From NCBI GenBank assembly GCA_032690845.1, contig CM064429.1, positions 10,944,569-11,008,568 on the forward strand: 64,000 nt of DNA, read 5' to 3'. A program made the position numbers and the translations under genes. Positions 11,660-23,639 of this stretch are shown here, piece by piece. The stretch is from Eleusine coracana subsp. coracana (lineage: Eukaryota > Streptophyta > Magnoliopsida > Poales > Poaceae). Each line of letters starts with the position of its first letter. The stretch's first letter is position 1. Below the pieces are notes generated by a model. That model worked only from the letters and a program-made list of their open reading frames with translations, searched no databases and was not told where the DNA came from.

Positions 11660-12848
11660 GGGGGAGTTGGTGTTCTTTTGTATATATGTATCGTACCTTT
11701 TTATGCATTGCATCTCATATGTAATATATGCATTGGCAGATGATCTTTGATTCTTATGCTTTCTTGCATTTCTCTTTGCTATGATTGAGCTTGAGCTAAG
11801 TTGTGTGGATGTGATAGTAATCTCTCATGCTTAGATTTTCTAGATGGCTTGTTATAGATTCTTTTGAGCAACTTGCAAATCTTAAAGGTAAACTGAGCTT
11901 CTTGTGAACCTTATGAACTAATCTTGTTAAGACTTGCTCACCATGTGTATAATTGCTTTTATCCCTGTCAAAACTTGTGTTGAGGCTAGTCTAGAGGATG
12001 TCTTGGTTTTGGCACCTTGTGTTTGCGAAATAGAAGAATTTGCAAATATTTAGCTCATAATGGAACATTGTGGGAATGTGTGTACCTTTTGCCGCAAAGC
12101 CATTCTCTTTTGTCTTTTGAATAAATCATGAAAAATCAGTCGTGTGACCCACCGCATGGATAAGATGACACATGAGGATAAACAATAACCACTTGATCAA
12201 TTGAGTCTCTATTGCATATGTGAGCATTTGTAAAGCTCATTTTCTGTGAATGCTTGTTGCCTTGGTTGAGATGGAGACTGGCTAGATTCTTTTGATTCAC
12301 TTGATACTTGTTTTGCCTTGGATGGGGGTACTTACACATGTGGTGGCAGTTTTTCTCATGATGAGCAAATTTGATTCTATCTAAGCTAGTCAATCTTTTT
12401 GCTTAGCTTGTATAGGTGGTGATCAAGACTGCGGGGTTGACCAAGTCAAAGGTTGAGCCTCAAAACCATGGGTGGTGATCAAGACTGCGGGGTTGACCAA
12501 GTCAAAGGTGATCAGGCGTCGGTACAAGTAGAGGCCTCCAATGGACCGGAGGCGGGAGAGACTTGCCGACAAGGAGGATCACAGGACGAGGTGACACGCG
12601 TCAAGATCGAGAAGTCACGCTTTGAGAAGCATGCAAGGTGGTTTCCCGATTTGGGCCTCAAAACTGGTGGCAGCGGTTGGGGGTGCATGTGGCACCATCA
12701 CGGAGCTTGCTTCGAGGTGAAGCAAAGTCGTGAAGGGCCTGAGGGCGTTCTGGCAACGAGGAGAGAGATGGACAAGTTTGCCCATAGTGGTAGGTGGTAG
12801 TGTTATGTAGGTCAAGGGTAGAATAGTCTTTAGGACAACCCTTAGGCC

Positions 12849-12855
12849 TATATAA
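12849..12855 (+). promoter_or_regulatory. TATA box of C1 3' LTR
   Basis: TATATAA in the same context as 508-514. Confidence 0.6.
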
Positions 12856-13487
12856 GGAGAGGTGTGGCTAGTGGGAGAGGTGCCTCTTTCTATTAGCCTT
12901 GTGTTAGGTGTTCATTCAAAGTGCTAGGAGAGGTCTTCATGTGATAGAGGAGAGTAGTGGGTCTGTGAGAGACATCTCTTGCTCTTCCAAATAGTGGGAG
13001 GAAGAGGGTGGCTTCCTAGCCTTGTATCCATGGATCTTGTAAGAATATTTCTATGTTATGAGAAGTATTTTCCTGCTCAAGATCTTCCTCTCTCTCTAAA
13101 TCCCGAATTTCTCTTTTTCTCTTTTTTTGGAGCTATTTTCGTGGTGATTTTCGATCTTGTTTTTGAGTGGGTTTTGGTACGAATTTCTTGAGGGATCTTG
13201 GTGCTAGGACATGCCTAAACAATCCTCTATGGATCCTTGATTGAATCCTAGGCAAGAGCACCTTTGATTTTGTGGATTTCCTCAAGAACATTCAAACCCT
13301 AGAGCTTTCGGTAAATCCTCAAATTCGCGATGAATTCTTGAGCTTTTTGTGCGATTCCACTTGGAGAAGGAACGTCCTACCATGAGACATCTTCTGTCCA
13401 AGTTCCGTGATTTTTGGAGTTTGTTTGGATAGGTTTTGTTTAAATTTTCTTACCGAGTTTTGAGCATAATTTCTAGTTCTGGAAAGT

Positions 13488-13800
13488 GTCGATCGGTACT
13501 GCCGATCGCTGAACCGGCAATGTTGGTGCCCGAGGAAGAACCCCTGATCGGCACTACCGATGGCTGGACCGGCACTGCCAGTACCCTAGGTCTGAACTTG
13601 GAGCAACACTGCTAGTGACTCAAGTCCGATCCCGCACCAGCACTGCCTATGGCAACTACCGGCACTACCGATGCACTCTGAATGCTGTTTACCTAAGTGA
13701 TGAGAATCCTACACCAGCACTACAGATGGGCGTAACCGGCACTACCGATGGTGCCAATCGGCACTACCGATGATAGTGATCGGAACTGCCGATAGTGGTC
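13488..13800 (+). repeat. Motif cluster in C1 3' LTR
   Basis: Second copy of the clustered GGCACTGCCGAT / GGCACTACCGAT motifs described at 5448-5765. Motif number and order are kept between the two LTRs although single bases differ. Confidence 0.7.
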
Positions 13801-13989
13801 TAGTAAGGTCTGACTTGTGTGCGGCTCTTTGACTGATTCAAGTCTTTACCCTTTTGTTTCCGTTGTGTTCTACTACTATTGTTGATCACTTCTAGGGTTA
13901 GCACATCACAAATTGGTGTGTGTGGCCTTGGTGATCGGTTTAGAGGTTGGCTTGGGTTATAATCGGGACATAGGCCTAGTTCTCTCGTA

Positions 13990-14109
13990 GAATTTTAATT
14001 GGCTCCCATTAACCCCCCCTCTGGTCGCCTTCTCGGTCCTTCAGCTGCAGAATTTTAATTGGCTCCCATTAACCCCCCCTCTGGTCGCCTTCTCGGTCCT
14101 TCAGCTGCA
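13990..14109 (+). repeat. 60-bp tandem duplication at the C1 3' LTR end
   Basis: Two back-to-back copies of a 60-bp unit that takes in the last 54 bases of the LTR plus GCTGCA. The first copy is continuous with the LTR. GCTGC is a candidate TSD, but the left copy would lie outside the window. Confidence 0.85.
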
Positions 14110-14717
14110 AAGACGAAGAAGAATGACGAGATCAGAAAGGGTATGATTCCTCGAGAACATGTTCATTTGAGTACAATAACATATATCTAGTTGTAGCTTC
14201 TCTTTGTCATTTTCTTTTGAGAGAGGTAATTAGTCCAAAAGGGAAATGTTTTGATCCAAATGGTGAACTAGCTACAAAACATAGGTCCCTTTCTGAGTGG
14301 GCTGGTTCGAGAGCACCATATGAGCCCAATGTGTCAAAGAAGGATGATAACTATGCATTAGAGTTTATATAAGACATTTTGTAATATCCATTGAACATTT
14401 TGAGATGTTGTATATATTCTGTGATGATGTGTTGTAAATTTCTGTGATGACATGTTGTAAATTTACTATGCTATGATTTTTGTATATGTATATTGAATTT
14501 TATTTTTTTTTTCAGAAATAACAAGTAACGGCGGTAGCGGCGGTTGACAACTTCAACCACAGCTATAAAGTCGTCTGTAGCAGCGGTTGGTTTCGGCATC
14601 AGACCACCCACCGCTACAAACGCTTATTTGTAGCTGCGTTTGCGTAGCGGTGGGGTGGCCTGCCCGCCACTGCAGGGCCTTTCCAACCACTACTACATGC
14701 CTTTTTTTGCTGTTGTG
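14110..14717 (+). mobile_element. 3' remnant of a CACTA (En/Spm-type) element
   Basis: 14520-14717 has the sub-terminal repeat style of plant CACTA elements: GCGGTTG/TAGCGG/CCACCGCTAC motifs in both orientations. It ends in T-rich sequence and GCTGTTGTG, close to the complement of a CACTACAACA-type terminus but degenerate. Upstream, 14251-14371 reads as the end of a coding exon (RSLSEWAGSRAPYEPN, then a stop). The rest of the element would lie left of C1, which seems to have inserted into it. Confidence 0.55.
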
Positions 14718-14806
14718 AGGTCAAGGATATGCTGCCGGATGAAGTTGTAGCGGCAAGAGTCATGCTGCTGAGTCGGTTGTCCTGCTCCCTATGCCAGTAT
14801 GCCAAC
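14718..14806. other. Short unassigned sequence between CACTA end and hAT
   Basis: Flank of the hAT insertion; its continuation is at 27005. It is open in one frame (MLPDEVVAARVMLLSRL) but I do not recognise it. Bases 14799-14806, ATGCCAAC, are the left hAT TSD. Confidence 0.4.
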
Positions 14807-14977
14807 CAGTGGTGGACCACACACAAAACTTTAGGTAGGGCAGAGACGATGGATAAAACTGATCAACCGTAAAAATAGACCACATATGTATAGCAAATTA
14901 TACTAAACTCATATAAAAATGATAAACACAACAAATGATCAACAATGATGAGAAGTTGACGAACACATACCACTAAT

Positions 14978-16357
14978 TCAAGAGTGATGTGTTGTAGGCT
15001 GCCTAGGCAAAGGCAAGTCCATGTTCCAATATTTCATTGCTTGAAATGTCTTTTTAATTGTATCACAATCGAGTCTACGGAATATCAATTTTTCAATGTA
15101 GCATAAGAGCAGGTCATTGAGCCATTCATCACATATCCTATTGCGCAAATCTGTGTTTACTATATTTATGGCTGAGAATGCTCTTTCAGACGCTGTTGCA
15201 ATGGGTAGAAGTAATGCTAACTCAATGAGCCGATAGACCAATGGAAAAGTAAGGTGTTTTTTAGTTTCTACCATCTTCATTGCCAAACTTCCAAAACTAT
15301 AGCAGGCTTTAAAATCATCAATTCATTGTAATGTAGAATGAAGGTTTGAAGTTGATTCTTTATAATAGAGTGACCAACACTTGAGAAATCTCTATCATAT
15401 ATATAACAGGCTTTATAATAGAGCGACCAACACTTGAGCAATCTTCGCAATATCAAACTTAGAGAATGAGTTTCTTGGATCAAGATAGGAGAAGCAAACA
15501 GGTAACTCCGATGATACCTCATTAAAGCGATGATCCATCTCAGTGATAATAGCATCAAGAGTAGCAAAGAAAGTATCAACACAGTAGTGATGCTCCTAAG
15601 TGATTAAGTTCCCCTGTAGCCTTGATTGACCCCATCTTGGTATATGATCATCCATATTTGGAACTGGATTATTTTTCTTAATACAAAATAATTTAACTTC
15701 CTCAAATAATGATTGCCATCCTTCATTTCTCAAAGTGGTCAGCTATGTTTTGACATCTACAAGCAATGACATGGCCTGAACAATATTTTGATCCTTTCTC
15801 TGCAGCAAGAGAGAAAACTCATTTGTAATGCGGAGCAGTTTTAACATAAATTTCATATTGAAAACAAATGAAAATCTCTCCATTTTTCCAACCAGACCAC
15901 CAGCTCTACTAGTATTTTGTTCATCCTCATGAATCATGGACAATACCTTGATCACTGAATCCCACATTGACTCAATACATGTCAATGTAATAAAATGTGA
16001 GCCCCATCTTGTATCTCTAGGTCTAACTAAAGTTGTGTTTTGATTTTTCACTTTTCCTACAACAATTTCTCCGCTTTCCAATTTATGCAGCATATTCTCA
16101 TGATGCATTGAAAGTATTTTTTTTGCTAGATGAACCAGCACTAGTCACAATCAAAGCTACATAGTTGAAGAAATCATCAAAAGACGAACAACTACTTGTA
16201 GTAGAAAAAGTTACCAACTGCAGTTGGTGAGCAAACCAATGAATATAGAAAGCATAAGGTTCTCATCACGAATTTGCTTTTGTAATCCATTAAATTCACC
16301 TGTCATATTTGATGCTCCATCATATCTTCGACCTTGTAGTCTATCAATATATAAACG
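14978..16357 (-). pseudogene. hAT transposase, C-terminal part
   Basis: On the - strand the sequence begins at the nested junction with RRYDGASNMTGEFNGL, typical of the DUF4371-type hAT catalytic region. It continues with RPRDTRWGSHF, a coiled segment, and the dimerisation domain with ATASERAFSAINIV and NDLLLCYIE (about 15190-15090). Frameshifts and stops separate the ORF blocks 16141-15743, 15582-15277 and 15286-14978. In the family this domain makes the transposase multimer that cuts and pastes the element. The N-terminal part is at 25456-26629. Confidence 0.8.
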
Positions 16358-18574
16358 TGTTGACACAAAAATCTACACGCGTGACCTGAGAGAGCTGCTT
16401 AGCTCTAGTATAGGCTCAATATGGAAACCGAGGCATGCCAGTCAATTTTCCCTCTAAATTGACAAAGAAACCAAACAGTCAAATTCCCTGGTCACTGGCC
16501 CCAGATAAGCCGATGAGGAAAGTCGATAGTCACTGTGCATGAAAACCAACCGATAGCTATATAAAGTGATGTGGACAAGGGTTCCCGATCTTCCGAAAGG
16601 TTCTTGGTAAGTTGATTTGGTCGGAGGCGACACACAAATCGATCCGGCTTCAGAACAGCACGTTCTAAACCCAGCAATCGCAGCACGACGTCTCCTCTGG
16701 TTATCAACCGTCCAAAAGACGATTGACCTCGCCGAGAAGGCTAATCCCTGCCTGCGAATCAAGAACACAAGCAAGAACAACAAAGAATGCAACACAATTG
16801 CAGATGTATGATTAAACTCTCGAAGTTGGGGTCTCACAAACCGATGAACGGCGAAACTGTTTAGGAACAGAATTGATCTAAGCAAAACCCCACCCCTAAT
16901 GGTGCGGTGGCGGCTGTATATAAAGACCCTAGGGTCGTGCAAGACCCTCCGGACGCGCCCCTAATTGGGCTCAACTAGATACAAAGCCCAAAGGCAAAAA
17001 ATAGGCGATGCAGCACCGACACAGATTCTGGACTCTCTCTTGTTTTGACGATTCCCGATGACTCAGGATGAATTTTGACATGAGGTCGGCGGCATTGGAA
17101 AGGTCTTCTCCTTATCTTTCCGTGCATATGTAGAACGTCCAAATCCAAGTCCGTATGTGTCCTGGGCGACCGTTTTAGTACAGACTGGTCCTGGGCCCCG
17201 AAACAGACTCGAAGTCGGTTTTGATTGGGCCTCCACTTTGGCTTCCAAGCCCTTGCTGGTCCTCCACGTTCCCAACTCCTTCTCCCATCATCTCCTGGTC
17301 CTCTCCATGGTTTCTAATCATAAAATAATCATTAGGTAGCAAACCATTCTCAAAAGTAACATATAGCAAAGAACGTAGGAACGAGCTCACCTCTAAATTT
17401 AGTTGTCGTGCACGAGCTCTAGTCATTGGACCTTGCAAGTCCAGATTTGGAGGAGTGCTGTGTGTATCCATAGGAGTGATGTCCTCATCATAAAGCAAAT
17501 GATAAAGATAAATAAACTAACGGTTGACTATATCAGATTATTAAGAAACTTAATTAAATAATAGAAAGTAAAGCATTTAACTAGTGCTAATAAACAAAGT
17601 CGATAGAGCGAAGTCGATAGATCTAAACAGTTGTTCCCAGATTCGCTCAGTCAATGGTGTAAAGTCGATAGATCTAGTAATTAGTTTTGCAAATATATCT
17701 TAAAATCACATATCTAATCTATTCAAATATGGGGGCAATCGACTCTCAAAAGTATGAGAATAAAAAAATAAGGCACTAGAAAGTCGATCGAACCGTGATA
17801 ATCTATCGACTAAATGTCCCGATAGAACCCTATCGACTCTACCTATTACCGGATTGTGCCTAACCCTATCGATTCAGCGAGAGATTGAAGTCGATGCAGC
17901 CTCGCTAGATCAAATAGATCGAACTTAATCGAGACAATGTCCAAACAAAGTAAACAAGGCTAGATTCAATCTATTTATAGGTAAAATCAATAAAATGACT
18001 CGAATAACAGATCTAAATCACAGGGACCTACTAAAATAACAAAGAAGATCAGACCTAACCGAGACAGTACTGCGATGTAAAGTCAATAGAACAAACCTAA
18101 TAAAAATCTAATTACCAAGTAACTAGCAATTTCAAAGATAACAACTAGAATATCAAATCAATAAGAAAGTACTAGTTAAAGTCGATGAAATTACCGAGGA
18201 TGACTAATCCAAGTCTCTCATCGATATCGAAGCCGATGAAGCCCACACGAGACGAGGATTTCATCGAGTGGGAAAAGATGGCGATGCGCCAAATTGTATT
18301 GAACGAAGGTTTTCATCTTTTCCGTACAGAACCTATTAGATACTTATAGCCCCATGCAAGGGGTTCTGACCCGACTCGGTCAGGATTCCTCGGTTTCTAA
18401 ACAAGTAAACTGACTAGATTTATTTCTAAACAAAATCTAAACTAAAAACAGAAAGAGATAAAATAGCCCTAGCGGGCCCACTTTACTCCCTTCGGCCGTC
18501 GGGCTTTTCTGACTTGGCTGACTTCAACCCCACGTCTCTGACTATTGGGACTGGTCCAAATTCTGGTGCCAACA
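16358..18574 (-). repeat. Tat element 3' LTR (first duplicate)
   Basis: On - it runs TGTTGGCACC ... GTGTCAACA. It is interrupted by a solo A LTR at 16567-17490, which leaves about 1.29 kb of its own sequence. Repeated GTCGATAGA-type words lie at 17600-17900. The PPT is not obvious. Confidence 0.6.
16567..17490 (-). mobile_element. Solo LTR of Gypsy family A2
   Basis: On + it reads TGATGTGGACAAGGG ... GTCCTCATCA, the complement of an A2 LTR (924 bp), and is flanked by a perfect 5-bp TSD TAAAG (16562-16566, 17491-17495). No internal sequence remains: a product of LTR-LTR recombination after insertion. Confidence 0.92.
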
Positions 18575-18671
18575 CATGCCACCTGAGTCCGGGGTACGAA
18601 ATCTTCATGTGCCAAATTTTATCACCTTGTTTATGGCACGCTTTTACTATGACTCACCAATGTCCCATCCT

Positions 18672-18677
18672 TATAAA
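18672..18677 (+). promoter_or_regulatory. TATA box, duplicated antisense promoter (first copy)
   Basis: TATAAA in CCTTATAAATGCATC, 132 bp before ATG 18809. The exon after it (18809-18835) ends at a GTAACC donor; its second exon start (about 19031) is cut off by the duplication joint. Confidence 0.5.
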
Positions 18678-19843
18678 TGCATCTTCCTCCTTCCTTTATT
18701 TTCACCCGAGCTCAAGCCTTTTCACCCTCTTCTCTCTCCTGCTCCACCGACACACTCTTCTTCTTGTATGACCTCGACCTCAAGCACCAAAGGCCTTTAA
18801 CCTCGGTGATGGCGACCCCGCATGAAGTCCCTAAGGTAACCATCTTCTTTCGCTTCCCTCTACGCGTAGGTCTTAGCCATAGATTCATACTGCCATGTTC
18901 TTGTTCACTGTTCACCATTCATTTGTAGAGTAGCATTCATCCTTATAATCAAGCAATAGCCTTACTTTCTATATCATGACGAACATCTCCTAGTTTCCTT
19001 ATTGATATTGGTGTTTTGTTTCTTCCTTAGGATCTTAAAAATCAGATTTGCATCTGTTTTGCTGTCGCAGCAAATCATTTTTACTTTGGCCCTTGCAATG
19101 ATTCTGATCCCACCAAAAAAAGTAAACAAGGCTAGATTCAATATCTTTATAGGTAAAATCAATAAAATGACTCGAATAACAGATCTAAATCACAGGGACC
19201 TACTAAAATAAAAAAGAAGATCGGACCTAACCGAGACAGTACTGCGATACAAAGTCAATAGAACAAACCTAATAAAAATCTAATTACCAAATAACTAGCA
19301 ATTTCAAAGATAACAACTAGAATATCAAATCAATAAGAAAGTACTAGTTAAAGTCGATAAAATTACCGAGGATGACTAATCCAAGTCTCTCATCGATATC
19401 GGAGCCGATGAAGCCCACACGAGACGAGGATTTCATCGAGTGGGAAAAGATGGCGATGCGCCAAATTGTATTGAACGAAGGTTTTCATCTTTTCCGTACA
19501 GAACCTATTAGATACTTATAGCCCCATGCAAGGGGTTCTGACCCGACTCGGTCAGGATTCCTCGGTTTCTAAACAAGTAAACTGACTAGATTTATTTCTA
19601 AACAAAATCTAAACTAAAAATAGAAAGAGATAAAATAGCCCTAGCGGGCCCACTTTACTCCCTTCGGCCGTTGGGCTTTTCTGACTTGGCCGACTTCAAC
19701 CCCACGTCTTTAACTATTGGGACCGTTCCAAATTCTGGTGCCAACACATGCCACCTGAGTCCGGGGTACGAAATATTCATGTGCCGGATTTTATCACCTT
19801 GTTTACGACGCGCTTTTACTATGACCCATCAGTGTCCCATCCT

Positions 19844-19849
19844 TATAAA
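19844..19849 (+). promoter_or_regulatory. TATA box, antisense promoter (second copy)
   Basis: TATAAA in the same context, 132 bp before ATG 19981. This copy precedes the full downstream gene. Confidence 0.5.
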
Positions 19850-19980
19850 TGCATCTTCCTCCTTCCTTTATTTTCACCCGAGCTCAAGCCTTTTCACCCT
19901 CTTCTCTCTCCTGCTCCACCGATGCACTCTTCTTCTTGTATGACCTCGACCTCAAGCACCGATGGCCTTTAACCTTGGTG

Positions 19981-22900
19981 ATGGCGACCCCGCATGAAGT
20001 CCCTAAGGTAACCATCTTCTTTCGCTTCCCTCTACACGTAGGTCTTAGCCATAGATTCATACTGCCATGTTCTTGTTCACTGTTCACCATTCATTTGTAC
20101 AGTAGCAATCATCCTTATAATCAAGCAATAGCCTTACTTTCTATATCATGACGAACATCTCCTAGTTTCCTTATTGATATTGGCATTTTGTTTCTTCCTT
20201 AGGATCTTAAAAATCAGATTTGCATCCGTTTTGCTGTCGCAGCAAATCATTTTTACTTTGGCCCTTGCAATGATTCTGATCCTACCAATCTCATCAACTT
20301 TGAAACAAACAGAATCCCCTTTAAATCCACTCTATCTACTCCTGATCCCTGGAAAATTGTCTTTAGGTCATGGCCATCAGAAATCAAGGGTTGGAGAAAT
20401 TGTTAACAAAAGGTTACATGTTCTCGCACTACCACTCTTCTGGATGCCCAAATAGATGAGGCACTGCCTTTGTCTTTGGTGGACATGGCAAAGAATGAAC
20501 CCATATTGGCCACAGCTTCTTACTTTTGGTCTGACACTCTGAATGCCTTCCTGTTCAACCAAGGACCCATGCCCCCTTCTCTCATGAACGTGATCATGTT
20601 AATTGGGCTGAACATCAACCAATACTTTGACCCCTTCCTTATCTAGAACACCAAGCAGCAACACAAGTTAGATTCCAAGGATGCGAACAGTTGGCCTAGG
20701 TACATTGCTGCAAACCAGAAGACCGGCACAGTCACCCATCGAAAGCTCACCACATTCTTGAACCTTTTGCTAGAGCACTTTGTCTTGTACGGGTCTTCTT
20801 GCATGTCGACCACCAACTTCCAAGGCATGGCAGAAATCCTAGCCGATGGCAATAAGTTTCGTTGGGTAGTCTTCAACTGAACAAGACCATCGTGGCAGGG
20901 GGTCCATGGTGGTTCATACAACTATGGCTTGATGTTTACTACTCTCAAGCCATGGAGTTAGCCCCTTTCTCAAACAGAAAATTCCCATCCACGGATGCAG
21001 CAGAGGATGAAGACATTCCATTGTGCCGCTGTACATCACTGGGCGAAGCTGCCATGGTGGTCCCTGGATGTAGGATGACTAGGGAGGATTTCAACATTTA
21101 TTTCACTCTCTTCTATAACGGCATCCAAACACTAAAGCAAGTTTGGTTTCCTTATGAAGATTTGGAATTCAAAAATCCTTCCAGATTTCACCCTAACAAC
21201 CCCTTGCGAGACAGAGAGTCGACACTCATCTTGGAGGCCTGTATTAGACCCGACATCCTACCTGTTGACTTCCATGGTCGATAGCGCAGAACTTGTTCAT
21301 ATGAGTTTTATAATCTAGCAGTGATATCTTGTCAGCTCAGGTTTGGACTCCTCCCTGCCGGCTCCTTCTACATTGATCGACTTCGAGCCAGACAAGAACT
21401 CAAGAGCCACCTAGAGTGAAAAAAATGATGATATGGCCATAGATATCCAAATGGGTAACCTTGCCAATCTGACGGTGCTCCCCTCCTGTTCTGCATTGTT
21501 CAAAACCTGGTGGAGAGAGTAGAAAAAACATCTATTCTGCAACCAGCTAACCAGCTACCTCATCCGCGCTGAAGATACAGTAAGTCTTCAATCTTTCACA
21601 ACTTATATTGCTTTCTCATCGACTCTTAATAATCAAATATTCTCATAATGCAGGACCCGACAATAATCCCTCCAACAATGAGCAACAGCGGGAAGCCCAT
21701 CAAATACTTGCGACAAGCAAACAACCCAATCATTGGTTGTGACGTGCCAACTCCTGCCCAAATCTTGAATGACCAAGGCTTGAAGAAAACAACCCGGAAG
21801 ACTGTATGGAAGGTGTCAGAAAAGAGGAAAGATGCCCCTGCAACTCAAATATCCGATCAACAAAAACGTGCCAGGGTTGCAACTTCTTCATCGACTCCCA
21901 TTGATCCTTCATCAACAGCCCAGGTGATAATCCCTTCCATCTTTTAAATCATCCACAACTTTATTTTAAGTCCTTAACTTACTTTATTCATCAGATCACT
22001 TCATCGACTTCAACCATCAATCACGAGGTAGCCCAGGAAGTCATCATAGGTCTTGCTCAAGCTGCTTAGGTGACATGTTTGAACTCCTATTACTTGTATC
22101 TTATTTGCACCAATCTCACAAACTTTCTTCAGACGCTGCCATCGACTCCTGCGATTCCACCACTTACGGCTGCTCCACCTGCCATCGACTGCTGCGGTTC
22201 CACCACTTACGGCTGCTCCATCGGCATCGGCAACTATGCCAGTGGAAGAATCAATGAACCCTCTCAAGCCGATGGAACAACCTTCTTCTTCAGTAGCCAC
22301 GGTACTAACATTTCTTCGTCTCTGATCTTCTTTTTTCGCAATCTTATTATTTACCTTGTGCTTCTTCAGGAAATTGTGAATAGCTCTAGGAGTCGATCCA
22401 GCAGCGCAACCTTATTAGACAACTTTTTGGTGCAGAGAACCTCTATCGACTCGAGAAATGCCAATACTGCTAATACTGAAAGAGCGGCTAAGGAAACCAT
22501 CTCCACAACTGAAGCTCCATTGACTTTGGCCATCATTCCTTGGGTGGACGCACATGTACTATCTTTTATTATTTCAATATTTAATTGTTTCATACCTTAA
22601 CTCCTTGGATTTTCGGTCATTCTTGTCATCGGCCGTCCAAGCTTACACTCCTATCGACACTATGCTAGCCGATGCCCCAAGACCCGCTTCTCCTTTAGAA
22701 TTAGTGGTATAAACTTATTCTCTCCTGGCTTCATTTACATACCTGCCTATCATCTCTGTAATCTTCTTATGTTTCTTCTATATGTCCAAATCTCTAGGTG
22801 CACATCATCTTTATACTTCCCACCAAAGATTAGAGCTGCCCGTCAAGATAGATGTCGCCGCCTTGGTATGATCCCCATCAAGCGACTGGTTCAAGACCCC

Positions 22901-23378
22901 AGCCCAATCAGAGCGTGATATCTTGAGATTACCCATGATTCTTGTCTCAGTGTTGCAGCCAGTGGCCTATATTGAATTCCATCAGCTCCAAGAACTTGAG
23001 GCTCAGGCCCGCATCCAGCACCGATCAGAACATAGAAACTGGGCAGAAAATGCCAATAAGAGAGCAAAAGAAGAAATGAATAAGTACACTGCTCTGGTTT
23101 CCAAATCGGCTGATCTCAAGGGAAAGCTCGTCAACTTGCAAAGGGAACTAGACGAACTCCAGGCAGCTCTCGAGGCAAAGAACCAAAAGATAGCCAATGT
23201 AGAGACAACCCTTGCCAGAGTACCTCAAGAAATCATAGTGCAAGAGGGCATCGCTACATCAGCTTACGAGCAAGAAATCATAGCGCAAGAGGGCATCGCT
23301 ACATCAGCTTACGAGCAAGCATCCATCTTATGGAACATTGTTGCCAGCATACCTGGAATGGTCGAGGAAGACGCCTAA
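19981..23378 (+). pseudogene. Antisense plant-mobile-domain gene of the Tat element (spliced, broken)
   Basis: Exon 1 is ATG 19981 to 20007 (MATPHEVPK), followed by an intron 20008-20202 (AAG/GTAACC ... CCTTAG). Exon 2 (20203 on) encodes a PMD region with DPWKIVFRSWPSEIKGW, ALPLSLVDMAKNEP, a GLNINQYFDP stretch and GGPWWFIQLWLDVYY. Further GT-AG introns are visible at 21580-21653, 21924-21994, about 22070-22132 and 22302-22369. The 3' part (22923-23378) is a coiled coil with a 45-bp in-frame tandem duplication (23230-23319). Stops at 20404 and 20643, a frameshift near 20870 and a TAG at 22067 show it is dead. The function of such element-borne PMD proteins is unknown. Confidence 0.7.
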
Positions 23379-23639
23379 GCAGTAACCACAGTTGACGCAC
23401 TCCAAATGAAAGCCATTGACATCATCGACTTTTACTGCTCTCGAGAGTAGATGTAGGCATATTCATCCTATAATCAAACAATATTTTGTGTTGTAATATT
23501 TTTTGAACTAAGGGAAATATCCCCGATATTGGCCATATGAAGTCAATGAACATTCATCGGTCGCGAACATCTTCTCTTTGTTTCTATTTTCTCTGCTAAG
23601 GACGATATTCTTCATATCGGCCATGATCAAGCATTCAAG

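Larger units (their letters stand above)
1..14043 (+). mobile_element. Copia LTR retrotransposon C1 (SIRE/Maximus-like, degraded, 5' end outside window)
   Basis: Domain order gag - protease - integrase - RT - RNase H between two copies of one LTR marks a Ty1/Copia element. The 5' LTR starts before the window, is interrupted by an A1 element (538-4834) and ends at 6007. A PBS of the initiator-Met type follows at 6010, a PPT lies at about 11657-11666, and the 3' LTR runs to 14043. All ORFs carry stops or frameshifts, so the copy is dead. The long gag with coiled coil and zinc knuckles suggests the SIRE/Maximus lineage, which is an inference. The element appears to sit in a CACTA element, whose 3' part follows at once. 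Confidence 0.85.
11671..14043 (+). repeat. C1 3' LTR
   Basis: Starts just after GAGGGGGAG (PPT, about 11658-11666); the exact first base is uncertain between 11667 and 11671. It ends GGTCCTTCA at 14043. About 750 bp at its left have no partner in the window because the 5' LTR begins further upstream. It carries a TATA box and the GGCACTGCCGAT cluster. Confidence 0.8.
17949..20290. repeat. 1.17-kb tandem duplication
   Basis: 17949-19118 and 19121-20290 match with an offset of 1172 bases and few differences. Each unit contains the start of the LTR plus the TATA box, first exon, first intron and start of the second exon of the antisense PMD gene. Only the second unit runs on into the rest of that gene. 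Confidence 0.85.
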
